The notes below the pieces were generated by a model. The model was not told the DNA's origin, made no database searches, and saw only the letters and a program-made list of their open reading frames with translations. Of a stretch of DNA of 64,000 nucleotides, positions 1 through 7,852 are shown in pieces (within the stretch, counting starts at the first letter, position 1; each line of letters begins with the position of its first letter). The DNA is from Palsa-504 sp963808615 (GTDB lineage Bacteria; Actinomycetota; Actinomycetes; Streptosporangiales; Streptosporangiaceae): contig CAWEGV010000010.1 of the NCBI GenBank assembly GCA_963808615.1, positions 372,001-436,000 of the forward strand, written 5' to 3'. The position numbers were made by a program, and so were the translations under genes.

Positions 1-217
1 GGGTCAGCTGGAGCTCGGCGAGCTGCCCGCTGACCTCGTCAGTTATCCGCATGAGGTGACCCGCCTCGGCGCCGCGCGCGGCGCTGAGCCAGGCGCCGGT
101 GACCTCAACTGCGGCGACGGCCGCCGCGCACACATCCGCGGCTGACACGCGGCCGCCGCGGCTGGCGGCCTGCCGTGCGACCAGGCCCCAGATCCTGCCC
201 GGCCGGCTACCTGTCAT
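1..217 (-). CDS. GAF/ANTAR-type sensor regulator, N-terminal part (runs off window)
   Basis: The reverse strand reads an open frame from ATG at 217 to the window edge. The peptide starts MTGSRPGRIW, followed by a helical stretch ending in ITDEVSGQLAELQLT. That pattern (two helices, then D-x-x-x-x-x-L-x-E-L-Q) is typical of the start of the GAF domain in actinobacterial GAF plus ANTAR proteins, which sense a small ligand or redox state and bind RNA as antiterminators. Only about 72 residues are visible, so the ANTAR half is not seen and its presence is inferred. No convincing ribosome site precedes the ATG, so the start may lie further upstream. It lies 156 bp downstream of the STAS gene on the same strand. 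Confidence 0.5.
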   Translation of the reverse strand, partial: MTGSRPGRIWGLVARQAASRGGRVSAADVCAAAVAAVEVTGAWLSAARGAEAGHLMRITDEVSGQLAELQLT

Positions 218-373
218 CCGCGCAGCCAGCGACGGGGACCCTGCGGCAGGAGCCCGCCCCTCCGCGTTGCCGGCGGCCGGCCGGAAAGCCAGGCCATCCA
301 GGACGGTCACCGGCTCCGCAGTACGGCTGTGCGGGGTGGTGACGCTCCCGCCTGTCCCGCCTGCTGCCGCGGG

Positions 374-820
374 TTACCGTGCTCCGCTCCGGAAGGCTTG
401 CGTTCCTGACCGCACGGCGGGACGTGGCCAGCGCATCGTGCCGGGGCGCCGCCGCATTGGCACGACCCCCAGCGGGGAGCGTCCGGCGCTGTCGGCTGCC
501 TCTTCCACGCTGGCGTGAAGGCAGAAGTCATCGACCAGCCGGGTAACGGCTAGAACCCGCAGCACCTGCTGCCGCGGCGCGGCTAGCAGCAGGTCGCCCC
601 CGGCGTGCCGGGCGTGCGCGCGGCCTCGCGCTAGCGCTGCCACTCCGCTGGCGTCGATGAACTCGAGGGCCGCCAGGTCCACGATGATCTCCGGCTCGCG
701 GGCCGCGACAGCCACCAGCGCAGCCGCGACACCCTCGGCGTCTACCAGGTCAAGCTCCCCGCGCAACGCGACCACGACATGGCCGTCGCATTCGCGGGTA
801 CTCAGATCTACGCTGAACAT
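374..820 (-). CDS. STAS-domain anti-sigma factor antagonist
   Basis: This 148-residue protein has a STAS domain at about residues 3-108. The hallmark IVDLAALEFIDASGVAALARG (residues about 45-65) contains the D-A-S-G motif whose Ser is phosphorylated by anti-sigma kinases in SpoIIAA/RsbV-type antagonists. It is expected to act in the cytoplasm in a partner-switching circuit that frees a stress sigma factor. The start at 820 has a good ribosome site (AGGAAGG, eight bases upstream). The last 35 to 40 residues are Arg/Pro-rich and unlike the family, so the frame may run past the native end. No cognate RsbW-type kinase is in the window. The fold call is confident, the partner is unknown. Confidence 0.8.
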   Translation of the reverse strand: MFSVDLSTRECDGHVVVALRGELDLVDAEGVAAALVAVAAREPEIIVDLAALEFIDASGVAALARGRAHARHAGGDLLLAAPRQQVLRVLAVTRLVDDFCLHASVEEAADSAGRSPLGVVPMRRRPGTMRWPRPAVRSGTQAFRSGAR

Positions 821-1191
821 GAGGGCGCCTTCCTGCTACAGCAGCAAGGCGGGGTCCTGACCCAGCGGCTAGTTCGCCAGCTTCCACCATGAACTCTACG
901 CCCAGCACCCCGCCCATGTCCTGTCCCGGCGATGCCCTGTTGACGGCGCCCAAGGCGCGCGCTCTCGTGGCCACGGCACGATCCAATGCCGGGACACCTG
1001 GCAGAAGATCCCGCGGTCCGGCCAGGGGGAGCCCTTGATGCGAGGAGCAGGTCTCCGCTCCTGGCGGATGCTGGAAGGTGCAAGACATCCGTCTGCCAGC
1101 CTGCAGAGCCTGATCGAGACCGGCGTGGACAAGTACACCACCGTGGCGTTCCCCCGCCCAGCCGATGACCACCATCGCCGAGCTCGGTGCC
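821..1191. other. Interval without a supportable gene
   Basis: The STAS gene promoter must lie at its left edge. Several open frames cross the interval on both strands, but none has a recognisable domain, a ribosome site or a composition distinct from the others. Confidence 0.4.
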
Positions 1192-1719
1192 TCAACGCCG
1201 CCGCCGAGCCGGACGACGATGAGGACGACGAACTGGACCCGCTTGACCGGCCGGACACCGGAATGAAGACGGGCAGTACCGGCCGGTCGAGGCGCAGCGC
1301 CGGGCGCCTGCCCGGTCGCCGCCACCAGGCCAGTGCCCAGCCGGCCCGGATCGTGATCCAGGCTCCTTCAAAACCCCCGGTCTTCGGCAACGCCCGGGCG
1401 CCGGCCTCGCGGGCGGGGGCCGCCGGTCGCTGTGTTCTGTGGTCTCGCGCTGGCTGGTGAAATGGTCCAGCAGCTCGCCGATGGTGGGTTGCTGGCTGGC
1501 CGGCCCGGGCAGCGGGAGGCGGGCCCGGATCTGGTAGCGATTGCGGCCGTCCTTGAGCCTGGCCACGTAGTCGGCGCCGGCCAGGTCGGTGACGATGGCG
1601 CAGGCGCTGCGCTCGGTAATGCCCAGGGTGGCCGCGATGTCGCGCAGCCGTATCCCCGGGTCGCCGGCGATGGCCAGCAGGACCCGGGCGTGGCTGGTCC
1701 GCAGCGTCCAGTCCTCCAC
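1192..1719 (-). CDS. Winged-helix transcriptional regulator (MarR/ArsR-like), paralogue of 33393-33686
   Basis: Residues 1-95 form a winged-helix domain: TSHARVLLAIAGDPGIRLRDIAATLGITERSACAIVTDL gives the recognition helix region, and RLKDGRNRYQIRARLPLP the wing. The same domain occurs at 33393-33686 with roughly two-thirds identical residues, and that protein ends after 97 residues. Here the frame continues for 80 Arg/Pro-rich residues with no homology, so the native stop was probably lost or shifted. The start is GTG at 1719. It is read divergently from the small membrane genes at 1848 onward, and an inverted repeat lies just outside its start, which suggests autoregulation and control of the divergent genes. 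DNA binding is inferred from the fold. Confidence 0.7.
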   Translation of the reverse strand: MEDWTLRTSHARVLLAIAGDPGIRLRDIAATLGITERSACAIVTDLAGADYVARLKDGRNRYQIRARLPLPGPASQQPTIGELLDHFTSQRETTEHSDRRPPPARPAPGRCRRPGVLKEPGSRSGPAGHWPGGGDRAGARRCASTGRYCPSSFRCPAGQAGPVRRPHRRPARRRR

Positions 1720-1739
1720 GCACCCTAGATCACCAATAC

Positions 1740-1763
1740 TAGAAATATATTGCTAGCTTTCTG
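1740..1763. promoter_or_regulatory. Inverted-repeat operator shared with the 33.7 kb locus
   Basis: TAGAAA and CTTTCTG form the arms around an AT-rich centre containing TATTGCTAG. The same layout (CAGAAA, TATTGCTAG, TTTCTG) occurs at 33713-33735, again directly outside the start of the paralogous winged-helix gene. Its AT content stands out in this GC-rich sequence. A binding site for the adjacent regulator is inferred. Confidence 0.6.
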
Positions 1764-1847
1764 TTTCCAGCGTAGGCTGAGGAGCAGAACCCGGGAAACA
1801 CCCGCCGACGACGGCTCGTGGGCCCCGGTTCACCGAAGGAGCCTGCC

Positions 1848-1928
1848 ATGTTCATCGCCTTGGTCATCATCGCCACCCTCGTATGCTGCGGCCTGTACAT
1901 CGGCAGGCGGTTGCGGCGCCGCCTCTGA
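1848..1928 (+). CDS. Very small single-pass membrane peptide
   Basis: A 26-codon frame begins at ATG 1848, preceded at six bases by a strong ribosome site (AAGGAG). It encodes a hydrophobic helix (FIALVIIATLVCCGLYIG) followed by a basic tail (RRLRRRL), so it should insert as a single transmembrane segment with the positive end in the cytoplasm. It lies between the operator at 1740 and the LapA-type gene and could be the first gene of a small membrane operon. The family is not recognised. The ribosome site and the sensible topology are the support for it being real. Confidence 0.5.
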   Translation: MFIALVIIATLVCCGLYIGRRLRRRL

Positions 1929-2043
1929 CCGCCGCAAACCCGGGGCTGCGCGGCACCGCGCGCCAGGCCTGCCCGGGCACCATCCGCGCACGCGGGTGCC
2001 CGCCGCTTCAGCCCGTCCCTGTCCCTGGAAAGGAACCAACGCC

Positions 2044-2463
2044 ATGCCTGCGCAGACCTCACCGCGGCCGGGCGCGGCACGCCCGCTGTCGCCCCCGTCC
2101 GTCAACGGCTCCGCGCCGTCCCCCGCCCGCCGCGGCCAGACGCCACCGCCCTGTATTGCGTACCCGGATCAGCGGCATCCGTACCGCCCTGATCGCCGGG
2201 GTGCTCGCCCTGATCGTGCTGGTGATCTTCATCGTGCAGAACGCGCAGGCCGTGAAGCTCAGCTTCCTGGGCGCCCAGATACGGCCGTCGCTCGGGTCGT
2301 CCTGCTGCTGGCCGCCGTCGCCGGGGCGCTGCTGATGGGCGCCGCCGGAACCGCCCGGATCACCCAGCTGCGGCGGGCCATCCGCCGCACCCGCCGCGGC
2401 CAGCCGCCCGCCCCGGCCACGCCCGGCCGGCAGGCAACGGCGCCCGGCAAGAAGGAGCAATGA
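2044..2463 (+). pseudogene. LapA-domain (DUF1049) membrane protein with two compensating frameshifts
   Basis: The frame from ATG 2044 to the stop at 2463 is open, but its middle is out of register with the LapA family. The family-like segment RTRISGIRTALIAGVLALIV, then FIVQNAQAVKLSFLGAQ, is read in the +1 frame between about 2160 and 2295, while the second hydrophobic helix VVLLLAAVAGALLMGAAG and the basic tail are in the original frame. One shift lies between about 2100 and 2165 and the other near 2295 (CTCGGGTCG, where one extra G would restore LGVVLLL). Because they cancel, the open frame survives, but the first membrane helix is lost. It precedes DUF5994 with a 4-base overlap. Either real damage or consensus error. 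Confidence 0.65.
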
Positions 2464-3059
2464 CCATGCTGACTACCGCCGGACGCCACACCGCGACCAG
2501 CCCGGCACCGCCCTCCCGGCCGCGGCTGCGGCTGCAGCCCGACCTGTCGGCCCGCACGCTGCTCGACGGCGGCTGGTGGCCCCGGTCGGCCGACCCGGCC
2601 GCCGAACTGCCCGGGCTGATCGGGGCCATCGAGGAGCGTCACGGCCCGGTCACCCGGATCATGCTCGGCCGCGCCGGCTGGGACGCCAGCCGGCCCCGCC
2701 GGCTGCGCGTGGATGGCCCGGCGGGCAGCCGCGTCGTGCGGCTCGGCTGGTTCCAGACCATGCCCGCCGGGCTGCTCACCGCGACCGCCCGGGCCGGGCG
2801 GACCGACCTGCTCACCGTCCCGCCGCACACCGGCGAACCGGCCGCCCGGGCCGCCATGGAACAGGCCGCCCAGGCCGGCAACCGCACCCCCGCCCCGGCC
2901 CTGCTGGCCGCCATCGCCACAGCCGCCATCCCGGGCCGCCCGCCAGCCGCCACCCCGGCTGGCGCCACACCGGACAGCACCCAGCTGAGCACCTGGGAAT
3001 GGGAAGGCGGACAGGACGGCACCAGATCGCAGCGGGCGGCCACATCCGCTGCGATCTAG
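2460..3059 (+). CDS. DUF5994 family protein
   Basis: This 199-residue soluble protein matches the actinobacterial DUF5994 pattern. It has LRLQPDLSARTLLDGGWWPRSADPAAELPGL at residues about 21-52 and a later RVVRLGWFQTMPAGLLTATA block around 90. The family has no established function and is often found near stress genes. The ATG at 2460 overlaps the stop of the LapA-type frame (ATGA), suggesting translational coupling; ATG 2466 is an alternative. The C-terminal 60 residues are Pro/Ala-rich and probably disordered. Confidence 0.75.
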   Translation: MTMLTTAGRHTATSPAPPSRPRLRLQPDLSARTLLDGGWWPRSADPAAELPGLIGAIEERHGPVTRIMLGRAGWDASRPRRLRVDGPAGSRVVRLGWFQTMPAGLLTATARAGRTDLLTVPPHTGEPAARAAMEQAAQAGNRTPAPALLAAIATAAIPGRPPAATPAGATPDSTQLSTWEWEGGQDGTRSQRAATSAAI

Positions 3060-3280
3060 CCGCAATGCCGGGCAGTTAATACTGCAACGGGTGCGCCCAG
3101 AGAGCAGGAGGTGATCGTCCAGCTGCTGTGAAGTGCGGTGGCCCTGTCCGGCGCGACTGGACCGGCACGGCAACGGAGGTCCGGTAATACGGGTAACCGG
3201 CCCGGATCACCCCGTCACCAGGGCTTCCGCTGCGCGTTCGCTCTGCTATCTGTGCGCCGTCATGACGATCGCCGGGACGA

Positions 3281-4072
3281 TCACGGCAGCGGCGGGGGTG
3301 TTCGTGCCCGGCCATCTGGGCGAGCTGGCTGGGGGTCGTCGCGGGTGCGTGGGCGGCGGGTTGCCTGCAGGCCGGCGATGAGGGTGTCGAGGCTGGCGGT
3401 GAACCGCTGGTCGCGGTCGTCGGTCCAGGCGTAGGCGCCGAGGGCGGCCAGCGCGGGGAACCGGCTGGCGGGCAGGGAGCGCAGGAAGGCGTGCAGCTCG
3501 GCTTTGGTGGCGGTGTCCTGGACGCGCTGCTCGCCGGGTGAGGTGGGGTCGCTGAGCGCGAAGCCGAGGGTGTAGTCGTAGATCAGCCGGAAGGCCCAGG
3601 CGGCCTGGGGTCCGGGCAGGCCGGCGGCGCGCAGCGGGGCGAGGAACGCCTCGGCCAGGGCGAGGGATGCGGGGCTGATCGGGTCGCGGGTCTTGAGCAG
3701 GGCGGCGATGCCGGGGTGATCCTCCAGGACGGCTCGCAGTCGGCGGGCGAGCGCGGTGACCTGCCCGGTCCAGGGGAGGTCGGGGTCGGCCTGGCAGTCG
3801 ACCTCGGCCAGGACGCCGTCCAGGACGAGATCGTACAGCTGCTCCTTGCTGGCGACGTGGCGGTACAGCGCGGCGGGGACCACGCCGAGGCGGGCGGCCA
3901 GGGCGCGCATGCTCAGGGCCGCCGCGCCGTCGGCGCTGATGATCGCGAGGGCCTCGGCGACGACGCGGTCGCGGGTGAGCACGCGGCGGCGGTTGTGCTC
4001 GCCGCCCGGGGGGTTGAACCACAGAGGGCGGGTCCCGGCGTCGCCGGCTGCCGCCTGTCGCTGCGTGGGCAT
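3281..4072 (-). CDS. TetR-family transcriptional regulator with TetR_C-type ligand domain
   Basis: Residues about 33-80 are a TetR helix-turn-helix: VVAEALAIISADGAAALSMRALAARLGV, then ALYRHVASKEQLYDLVLDGVL. The remainder is an all-helical TetR_C-like ligand and dimerisation domain. The length (263 residues) is usual. The start at 4072 has a strong ribosome site (AGGAGGACGCAC). It is divergent from the Hsp20 gene at 4218, and the 145-bp gap holds a cluster of GTTCAC/GTGAAC half-sites, so it probably represses itself and hsp20. The tail after about residue 240 is low-complexity. Confidence 0.85.
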   Translation of the reverse strand: MPTQRQAAAGDAGTRPLWFNPPGGEHNRRRVLTRDRVVAEALAIISADGAAALSMRALAARLGVVPAALYRHVASKEQLYDLVLDGVLAEVDCQADPDLPWTGQVTALARRLRAVLEDHPGIAALLKTRDPISPASLALAEAFLAPLRAAGLPGPQAAWAFRLIYDYTLGFALSDPTSPGEQRVQDTATKAELHAFLRSLPASRFPALAALGAYAWTDDRDQRFTASLDTLIAGLQATRRPRTRDDPQPARPDGRARTPPPLP

Positions 4073-4100
4073 GTGCGTCCTCCTTTGAGCGCGTTTGACT

Positions 4101-4156
4101 GTGAACCTCGTTCACTGTATTGTGAACAGTGTAACTCGGAACTGAATAGTGTTCAC
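4101..4156. promoter_or_regulatory. TetR operator cluster between tetR and hsp20
   Basis: A perfect inverted repeat GTTCAC-N6-GTGAAC lies at 4110-4127, with extra half-sites GTGAAC at 4101-4106 and GTTCAC at 4151-4156. The stretch is AT-rich relative to its surroundings and sits between divergent starts. Binding by the adjacent TetR protein is inferred from position. Confidence 0.65.
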
Positions 4157-4217
4157 CTGAGCGGTGTTCTTCCGGGTCGCCGGGCCTTCGGCCCGGCCAG
4201 AGGCAAGGGAGAACCAG

Positions 4218-4721
4218 ATGACAATCACCACAGCCTGGGACCTGTTCGAGGACCTGCGGGCCGCGCAGGATGAGATGCTGCGGGCGACCGGCGGACGCGG
4301 CTGGCGGCCCGGCCAGCAGTTCACCACCGGCACCACCCCCGCGGCCTGGGCGCCCGCGGTCGACATCTCCGAACGCAAGGACGCCTACCTGGTGGCCGTC
4401 GAGCTGCCCGGCGTCAGGCCCGACGACCTGGAGATCACCTTCGAGGACGGCCTGCTGACGATCCAGGGGGAGCGGCACTTCGAGCACGACTCCGCCGAGG
4501 AGAAGATGCACCGGACCGAGCGCTGCTACGGCGCCTTCCGCCGCTCGATCACCCTGCCCAGCCACGTCGAGGCGGACAAGATCCAGGCCTCGGCCCAGGA
4601 CGGCGTGCTGCAGATCCTGGTACCCAAGGCACCGGACGTCCAGGCCAAGCGCATCCAGGTACGCGCCGGCCAGGCTCACACCACCCTCACGCCAGGCGTA
4701 ACGGCCCAGGACGGCAGCTGA
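4218..4721 (+). CDS. Small heat-shock protein, Hsp20/alpha-crystallin family
   Basis: This 167-residue protein has an alpha-crystallin domain at about residues 45-140. Typical landmarks are PAVDISERKDAYLVAVELPGV, the EDGLLTIQGER strand and the C-terminal QDGVLQILVPKAP, which contains the G-V-L-x-I/L motif. It is an ATP-independent holdase that binds unfolding proteins in the cytoplasm. The start at 4218 (MTITTAWDLF) is preferred over upstream in-frame starts because it has a ribosome site (AAGGGAGAA). Regulation by the divergent TetR protein would be unusual, since actinobacterial hsp18 genes are usually under RheA or HspR. A strong hairpin follows. Confidence 0.92.
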   Translation: MTITTAWDLFEDLRAAQDEMLRATGGRGWRPGQQFTTGTTPAAWAPAVDISERKDAYLVAVELPGVRPDDLEITFEDGLLTIQGERHFEHDSAEEKMHRTERCYGAFRRSITLPSHVEADKIQASAQDGVLQILVPKAPDVQAKRIQVRAGQAHTTLTPGVTAQDGS

Positions 4722-4772
4722 CCGCAAAGCCGCGGCCGCACCGGCCACCGACCGCCACCCTGGCAGAACGAC

Positions 4773-4814
4773 CCTGCTGCCGTCACCGCCCAGCACCGCG
4801 GTGACGGCAGCAGG
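4773..4814. terminator. Bidirectional hairpin terminator
   Basis: A perfect 17-bp stem (4773-4789 with 4798-4814, 8-base loop) lies between the convergent hsp20 and carboxyethylornithine-synthase-like genes. There is no clear U-tract, which is common in actinomycete terminators. Confidence 0.7.
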
Positions 4815-5095
4815 CACGTCCCGGCTCGCTCGTGACAGGCCGCTGGCCGCCGAGCGCAAGTTCCACGGCATGGACGCCCTTGACCATGGCCTGTATCCGC
4901 TGCATAGGTACCGGCAGTGTGGCGCCGATAGCCGTCTGGTCCCGCCGCCCGCCTGGCCAGCCATTGCTTGCGGCCCGGACCTGCCAGCACACGCCGGGAG
5001 CGGGGTGCCGGACTGCGTGGCCGGGCATCCCGGCGGGACGGCCCGGGACGGCCGTCGGCGGCCCGCAGGTGGCCACGCCTGGACTTCCGCCGGGC

Positions 5096-6238
5096 TTACA
5101 TCCGGGTGTGCGGGAACTCGGCGGAGCGCCGCTGGAACGAAACAATCTTCGGATTGCGGATCACGCCGTCGCGGATCTGGATCGCCCGGCGGATGGTCTG
5201 GTCGCGGTCCCAGGCGCCGGGCCCGTCCATCACGGTACGCAGGTGCGGGATCAGCGCCTCGCTGATCTCCCAGGTGGCGGAGTTCCACAGGTAGGACGGG
5301 CTGTGGTCGACTCCGTAATAGTGCATTGTCTCGCCTACGGCGAACATCGGCTCCGCGAACGAGGTGGGCCGGGCCCACTCAAAACCCATGCCCTCGTCGC
5401 AGGACACATCGACGAACAGGCTGCCAGGCGCGAACAACCGCAGCTCGTCACGGGTGATGAACATCAGCGGCGCGTCGGTGTCCTGCAGGACGCAGTTGAC
5501 GACGATGTCATGCCGGGCGAGGAACTCCGCGATCGGTACCGGACCGCTTGGCGTCAGCACCAAGATCCGTGCCGGGTCTTCAGGCGCGGGCTCAAAATGG
5601 ACCATGCGGACCGACGGGATGGGCGAGGCCACGGCAGGCACGTTGCGGTGGGTCAGCACGGTCACGTCGAAGATCCCCAGCGCGCTCAGCGCGGTGACCG
5701 CCCCGCGGGCGGTCGCGCCGAAGCTGATCACAGCGGCCCGCACCCGCCGCCCGTACGCCCCGGTCATGCCCAGCAGCTGCAGGGAATGCAGCACCGAGCA
5801 GTAGCCCGCGAGTTCGTTGTTCATATGGAAAACGTGCACGCCAAAGCTGCCGTCGGCCGTCCAGTAGTTCATGGCCTCCCATGCGATCAGGGTCAGCCGG
5901 CGGTCGATGCCCAGCTGGGTGACGGCGTAGTCCTGGACGCAGTGCGGCCAGCCCCACAGCACCTGGCCCTCCCGCAGTCCGGCGACGTCGTGTTCGGTGG
6001 GCTTGGGCAGCACGATCACGTCGCATCCCGCGATGAGCTGCTGCCGCGAACGCACGCCGGCCACCATCGGGGCGAGCTGCGCGTCAGCCATGCCGAACCG
6101 CTCGCCGTAACCGCGCTCGAGGAAGATCCGCGCTCGCAGGCCCGCCTCGATCCGGTCCAGGTGCAGCGGGTGGATCGGCAGCCGGTGCTCGTTCTCCTTG
6201 CGGGAGGTCCCGAACACGGCAAGGCTGAGCTGTTCCAT
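5096..6238 (-). CDS. N5-(carboxyethyl)ornithine synthase / alanine dehydrogenase-like enzyme
   Basis: The protein (380 residues from ATG 6238) begins MEQLSLAVFGTSRKENEHRLPIHP. This is the AlaDh/PNT N-terminal fold in the variant seen in N5-(carboxyethyl)ornithine synthases, which condense pyruvate with the ornithine side chain using NADPH. A Rossmann region follows at about residues 165-250 (VRAAVISFGATARGAVTALSALGI), with GASFGAT-type turns, and then VNCVLQDTDAPLMFI and VDVSCDEGMGFEW. The start is chosen for the ribosome site GGATGGGAG; the frame is open well upstream. The substrate cannot be read from sequence, and lysine or alanine are alternatives. It is convergent with hsp20, with a strong terminator between. 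Confidence 0.8.
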   Translation of the reverse strand: MEQLSLAVFGTSRKENEHRLPIHPLHLDRIEAGLRARIFLERGYGERFGMADAQLAPMVAGVRSRQQLIAGCDVIVLPKPTEHDVAGLREGQVLWGWPHCVQDYAVTQLGIDRRLTLIAWEAMNYWTADGSFGVHVFHMNNELAGYCSVLHSLQLLGMTGAYGRRVRAAVISFGATARGAVTALSALGIFDVTVLTHRNVPAVASPIPSVRMVHFEPAPEDPARILVLTPSGPVPIAEFLARHDIVVNCVLQDTDAPLMFITRDELRLFAPGSLFVDVSCDEGMGFEWARPTSFAEPMFAVGETMHYYGVDHSPSYLWNSATWEISEALIPHLRTVMDGPGAWDRDQTIRRAIQIRDGVIRNPKIVSFQRRSAEFPHTRM

Positions 6239-6461
6239 GAGCGCTCCCATCCTCTCAGCTGGGCGCAACCGGTATCTGACAACGATGCCGCGGCACCCAG
6301 GGCACCGGCTACTAGCGTTGCCGGGGCCTGGCCGCCTTCTCCCGCGTGCGCAGGCGGCTCCCATGTCTATACCCATGTCCAGGCCCGGCCCGCCGGATGT
6401 AGCGCACGCCGTCTCACTAGTCAGGTCCGGCTGGGGCGATCGCACGGCGCGGGCACGGCTA

Positions 6462-7702
6462 GTGCGCTGGCCACATACGTTCACCGGGTGCTGACATGCC
6501 GCGGTGATACGCCCGCACTCGATCTGTAAGGCAGGTGGAGTGGCGGGAGGGTGCGATGGCTGAGCCGGTGCGGGCGCGGCGGCTGACTGATCAGGAGGGC
6601 CGGCGGCTGCTGCAGATCGTGCGGCGGGGGAAGCACGGGTCGGTCCGGGTGCGGCGGGCGATGATCATCATGGCGTCGGCGTCGGGCACGCTGGTCCCGG
6701 CGATCGCCCGGCTGGTGGCCGCCGAGGAGGACACGGGGCGGGACGTGATCGATACGTTCAACGCCAAGGGCCTGGCCGCGCTGGACCCTCGGCGGGCGGG
6801 AGGCCGTCCCCGCCTGATCAGTGACGGCGATATCGAGGTCATCGTCACGGCGGCCAGGACCCGGCCGGAGAAGCCAGTCCAGCCGTTCACCCGGTGGAGC
6901 TTGCGCAAGCTGGCCGGGTATTTAGCGGGCCTGGGCCGGCCGGTGCGGATCGGGCGGGAGCGGCTGCGGCAGCTCCTTCACGAGCGCGGCATCTCGTTCC
7001 AGCGGACCCGGACCTGGAAGGAATCCACCGATCCGGACCGGGACGCCAAGCTGGACCGGATCGAGTACGTGACCAGCGCCTGCCCGGACCGTTGCTTCGC
7101 CTCCGGCCAGTCCGGGCCGCTGTCGATCCGGCCCTGCCACGGCGTGTGCCGGGCGCCGCGCAAACGGCCGGCCCGGCTGCGCGCGACTTATCATCGCACC
7201 CACGGCATCCGCTGCTTCCATGGCTGCTACTGCGTGGGCGATGACCAGCTGCGGGGCATCACTGGCGAGCATAAGGGCGCCGATCACACCCTGGCCGCGC
7301 TGAGCCCGGTCCGGGCTGCCCGGCCGGGCGGGTACCGGCTGTTCGTCATCATGGGCAACCTGGCGGCGGACAAGACCCCGGCGATCCGGCGCTGGGCCAG
7401 GCGCCAGAACGCCGGGCTGTGCTTCACGCCCGCGAACGCATCGCGGGCCAATCCGATCGAGGCGCAGTCCGGTCCGGTACGCACCTTTGTCATGGGCGGC
7501 TCGGACCACCGGAATCACCCCGCGCTGGCCCGCAAGCCGCAGGCCTGCCTGCGCTGGCGTCATGCCCGCGCCCGCCACCCCGGCGTGCTGGCCGCCCAGC
7601 GCCGCGAACGCGCCCGCCTCCGCAGCGAACGCCAGCAACGCCGGGGCCACCCGAAACCTGAAGCCGCATAACCGAGCCGGTGCACGTTCGTGGCCAGCGC
7701 AC
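6462..7702 (+). mobile_element. IS630-type insertion sequence, copy 1
   Basis: This 1,241-bp element is bounded by TA duplications at 6460-6461 and 7703-7704, with terminal inverted repeats starting GTGCGCTGGCCAC at both ends (about 26 bp with three mismatches). Insertion was in a CTAG target, as expected for the IS630/Tc1 type. It holds one transposase gene. A second copy of the same length lies inverted at 9604-10844. Confidence 0.9.
6556..7671 (+). CDS. IS630-family transposase, probably catalytically inactive (copy 1)
   Basis: The 371-residue protein has an N-terminal helix-turn-helix (about residues 15-130) and an RNase-H-like DDE domain. Where relatives carry F-A-F-D-x-F-G-P-L, this one reads FASGQSGPLSIRP. 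Where they carry V-I-L-D-N-L, it reads VIMGNLAADKTP. The third block, NPIEAQSGPVRTFVM, keeps the Glu. Thus both catalytic Asp residues appear to be Gly. Many other conserved aromatics are changed too (W to R, Y to C, F to S). The start at 6556 has a GGGAGGG ribosome site; the frame is open 21 bases upstream. The comparison with relatives is from memory of the family. Confidence 0.85.
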   Translation: MAEPVRARRLTDQEGRRLLQIVRRGKHGSVRVRRAMIIMASASGTLVPAIARLVAAEEDTGRDVIDTFNAKGLAALDPRRAGGRPRLISDGDIEVIVTAARTRPEKPVQPFTRWSLRKLAGYLAGLGRPVRIGRERLRQLLHERGISFQRTRTWKESTDPDRDAKLDRIEYVTSACPDRCFASGQSGPLSIRPCHGVCRAPRKRPARLRATYHRTHGIRCFHGCYCVGDDQLRGITGEHKGADHTLAALSPVRAARPGGYRLFVIMGNLAADKTPAIRRWARRQNAGLCFTPANASRANPIEAQSGPVRTFVMGGSDHRNHPALARKPQACLRWRHARARHPGVLAAQRRERARLRSERQQRRGHPKPEAA

Positions 7703-7852
7703 TAGGCGTCACGCAACGGCCCGGCAAGCGCCAATCCCGCCCCCTGTGCGTCACCACAAGCCGTGCAGGTCCCGGGCCGGCACAGGGCATAATTTGACCA
7801 AACGGGCTGGCGTTCCCGCCTCCCGCCACCGGCTCGCCTCGGATGGTGCATC

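Noticed and set aside
3246..5378. Very long reverse frame (710 codons) across tetR and hsp20
   Set aside because: It passes through two clear genes and the operator region in another frame and is Arg/Pro-rich; high GC content creates such frames.
4832..6529. Long forward frame (565 codons) opposite the carboxyethylornithine-synthase-like gene
   Set aside because: It is the antisense shadow of a well-conserved enzyme; its translation has no domain and the usual Arg/Gly/Pro bias of such shadows.
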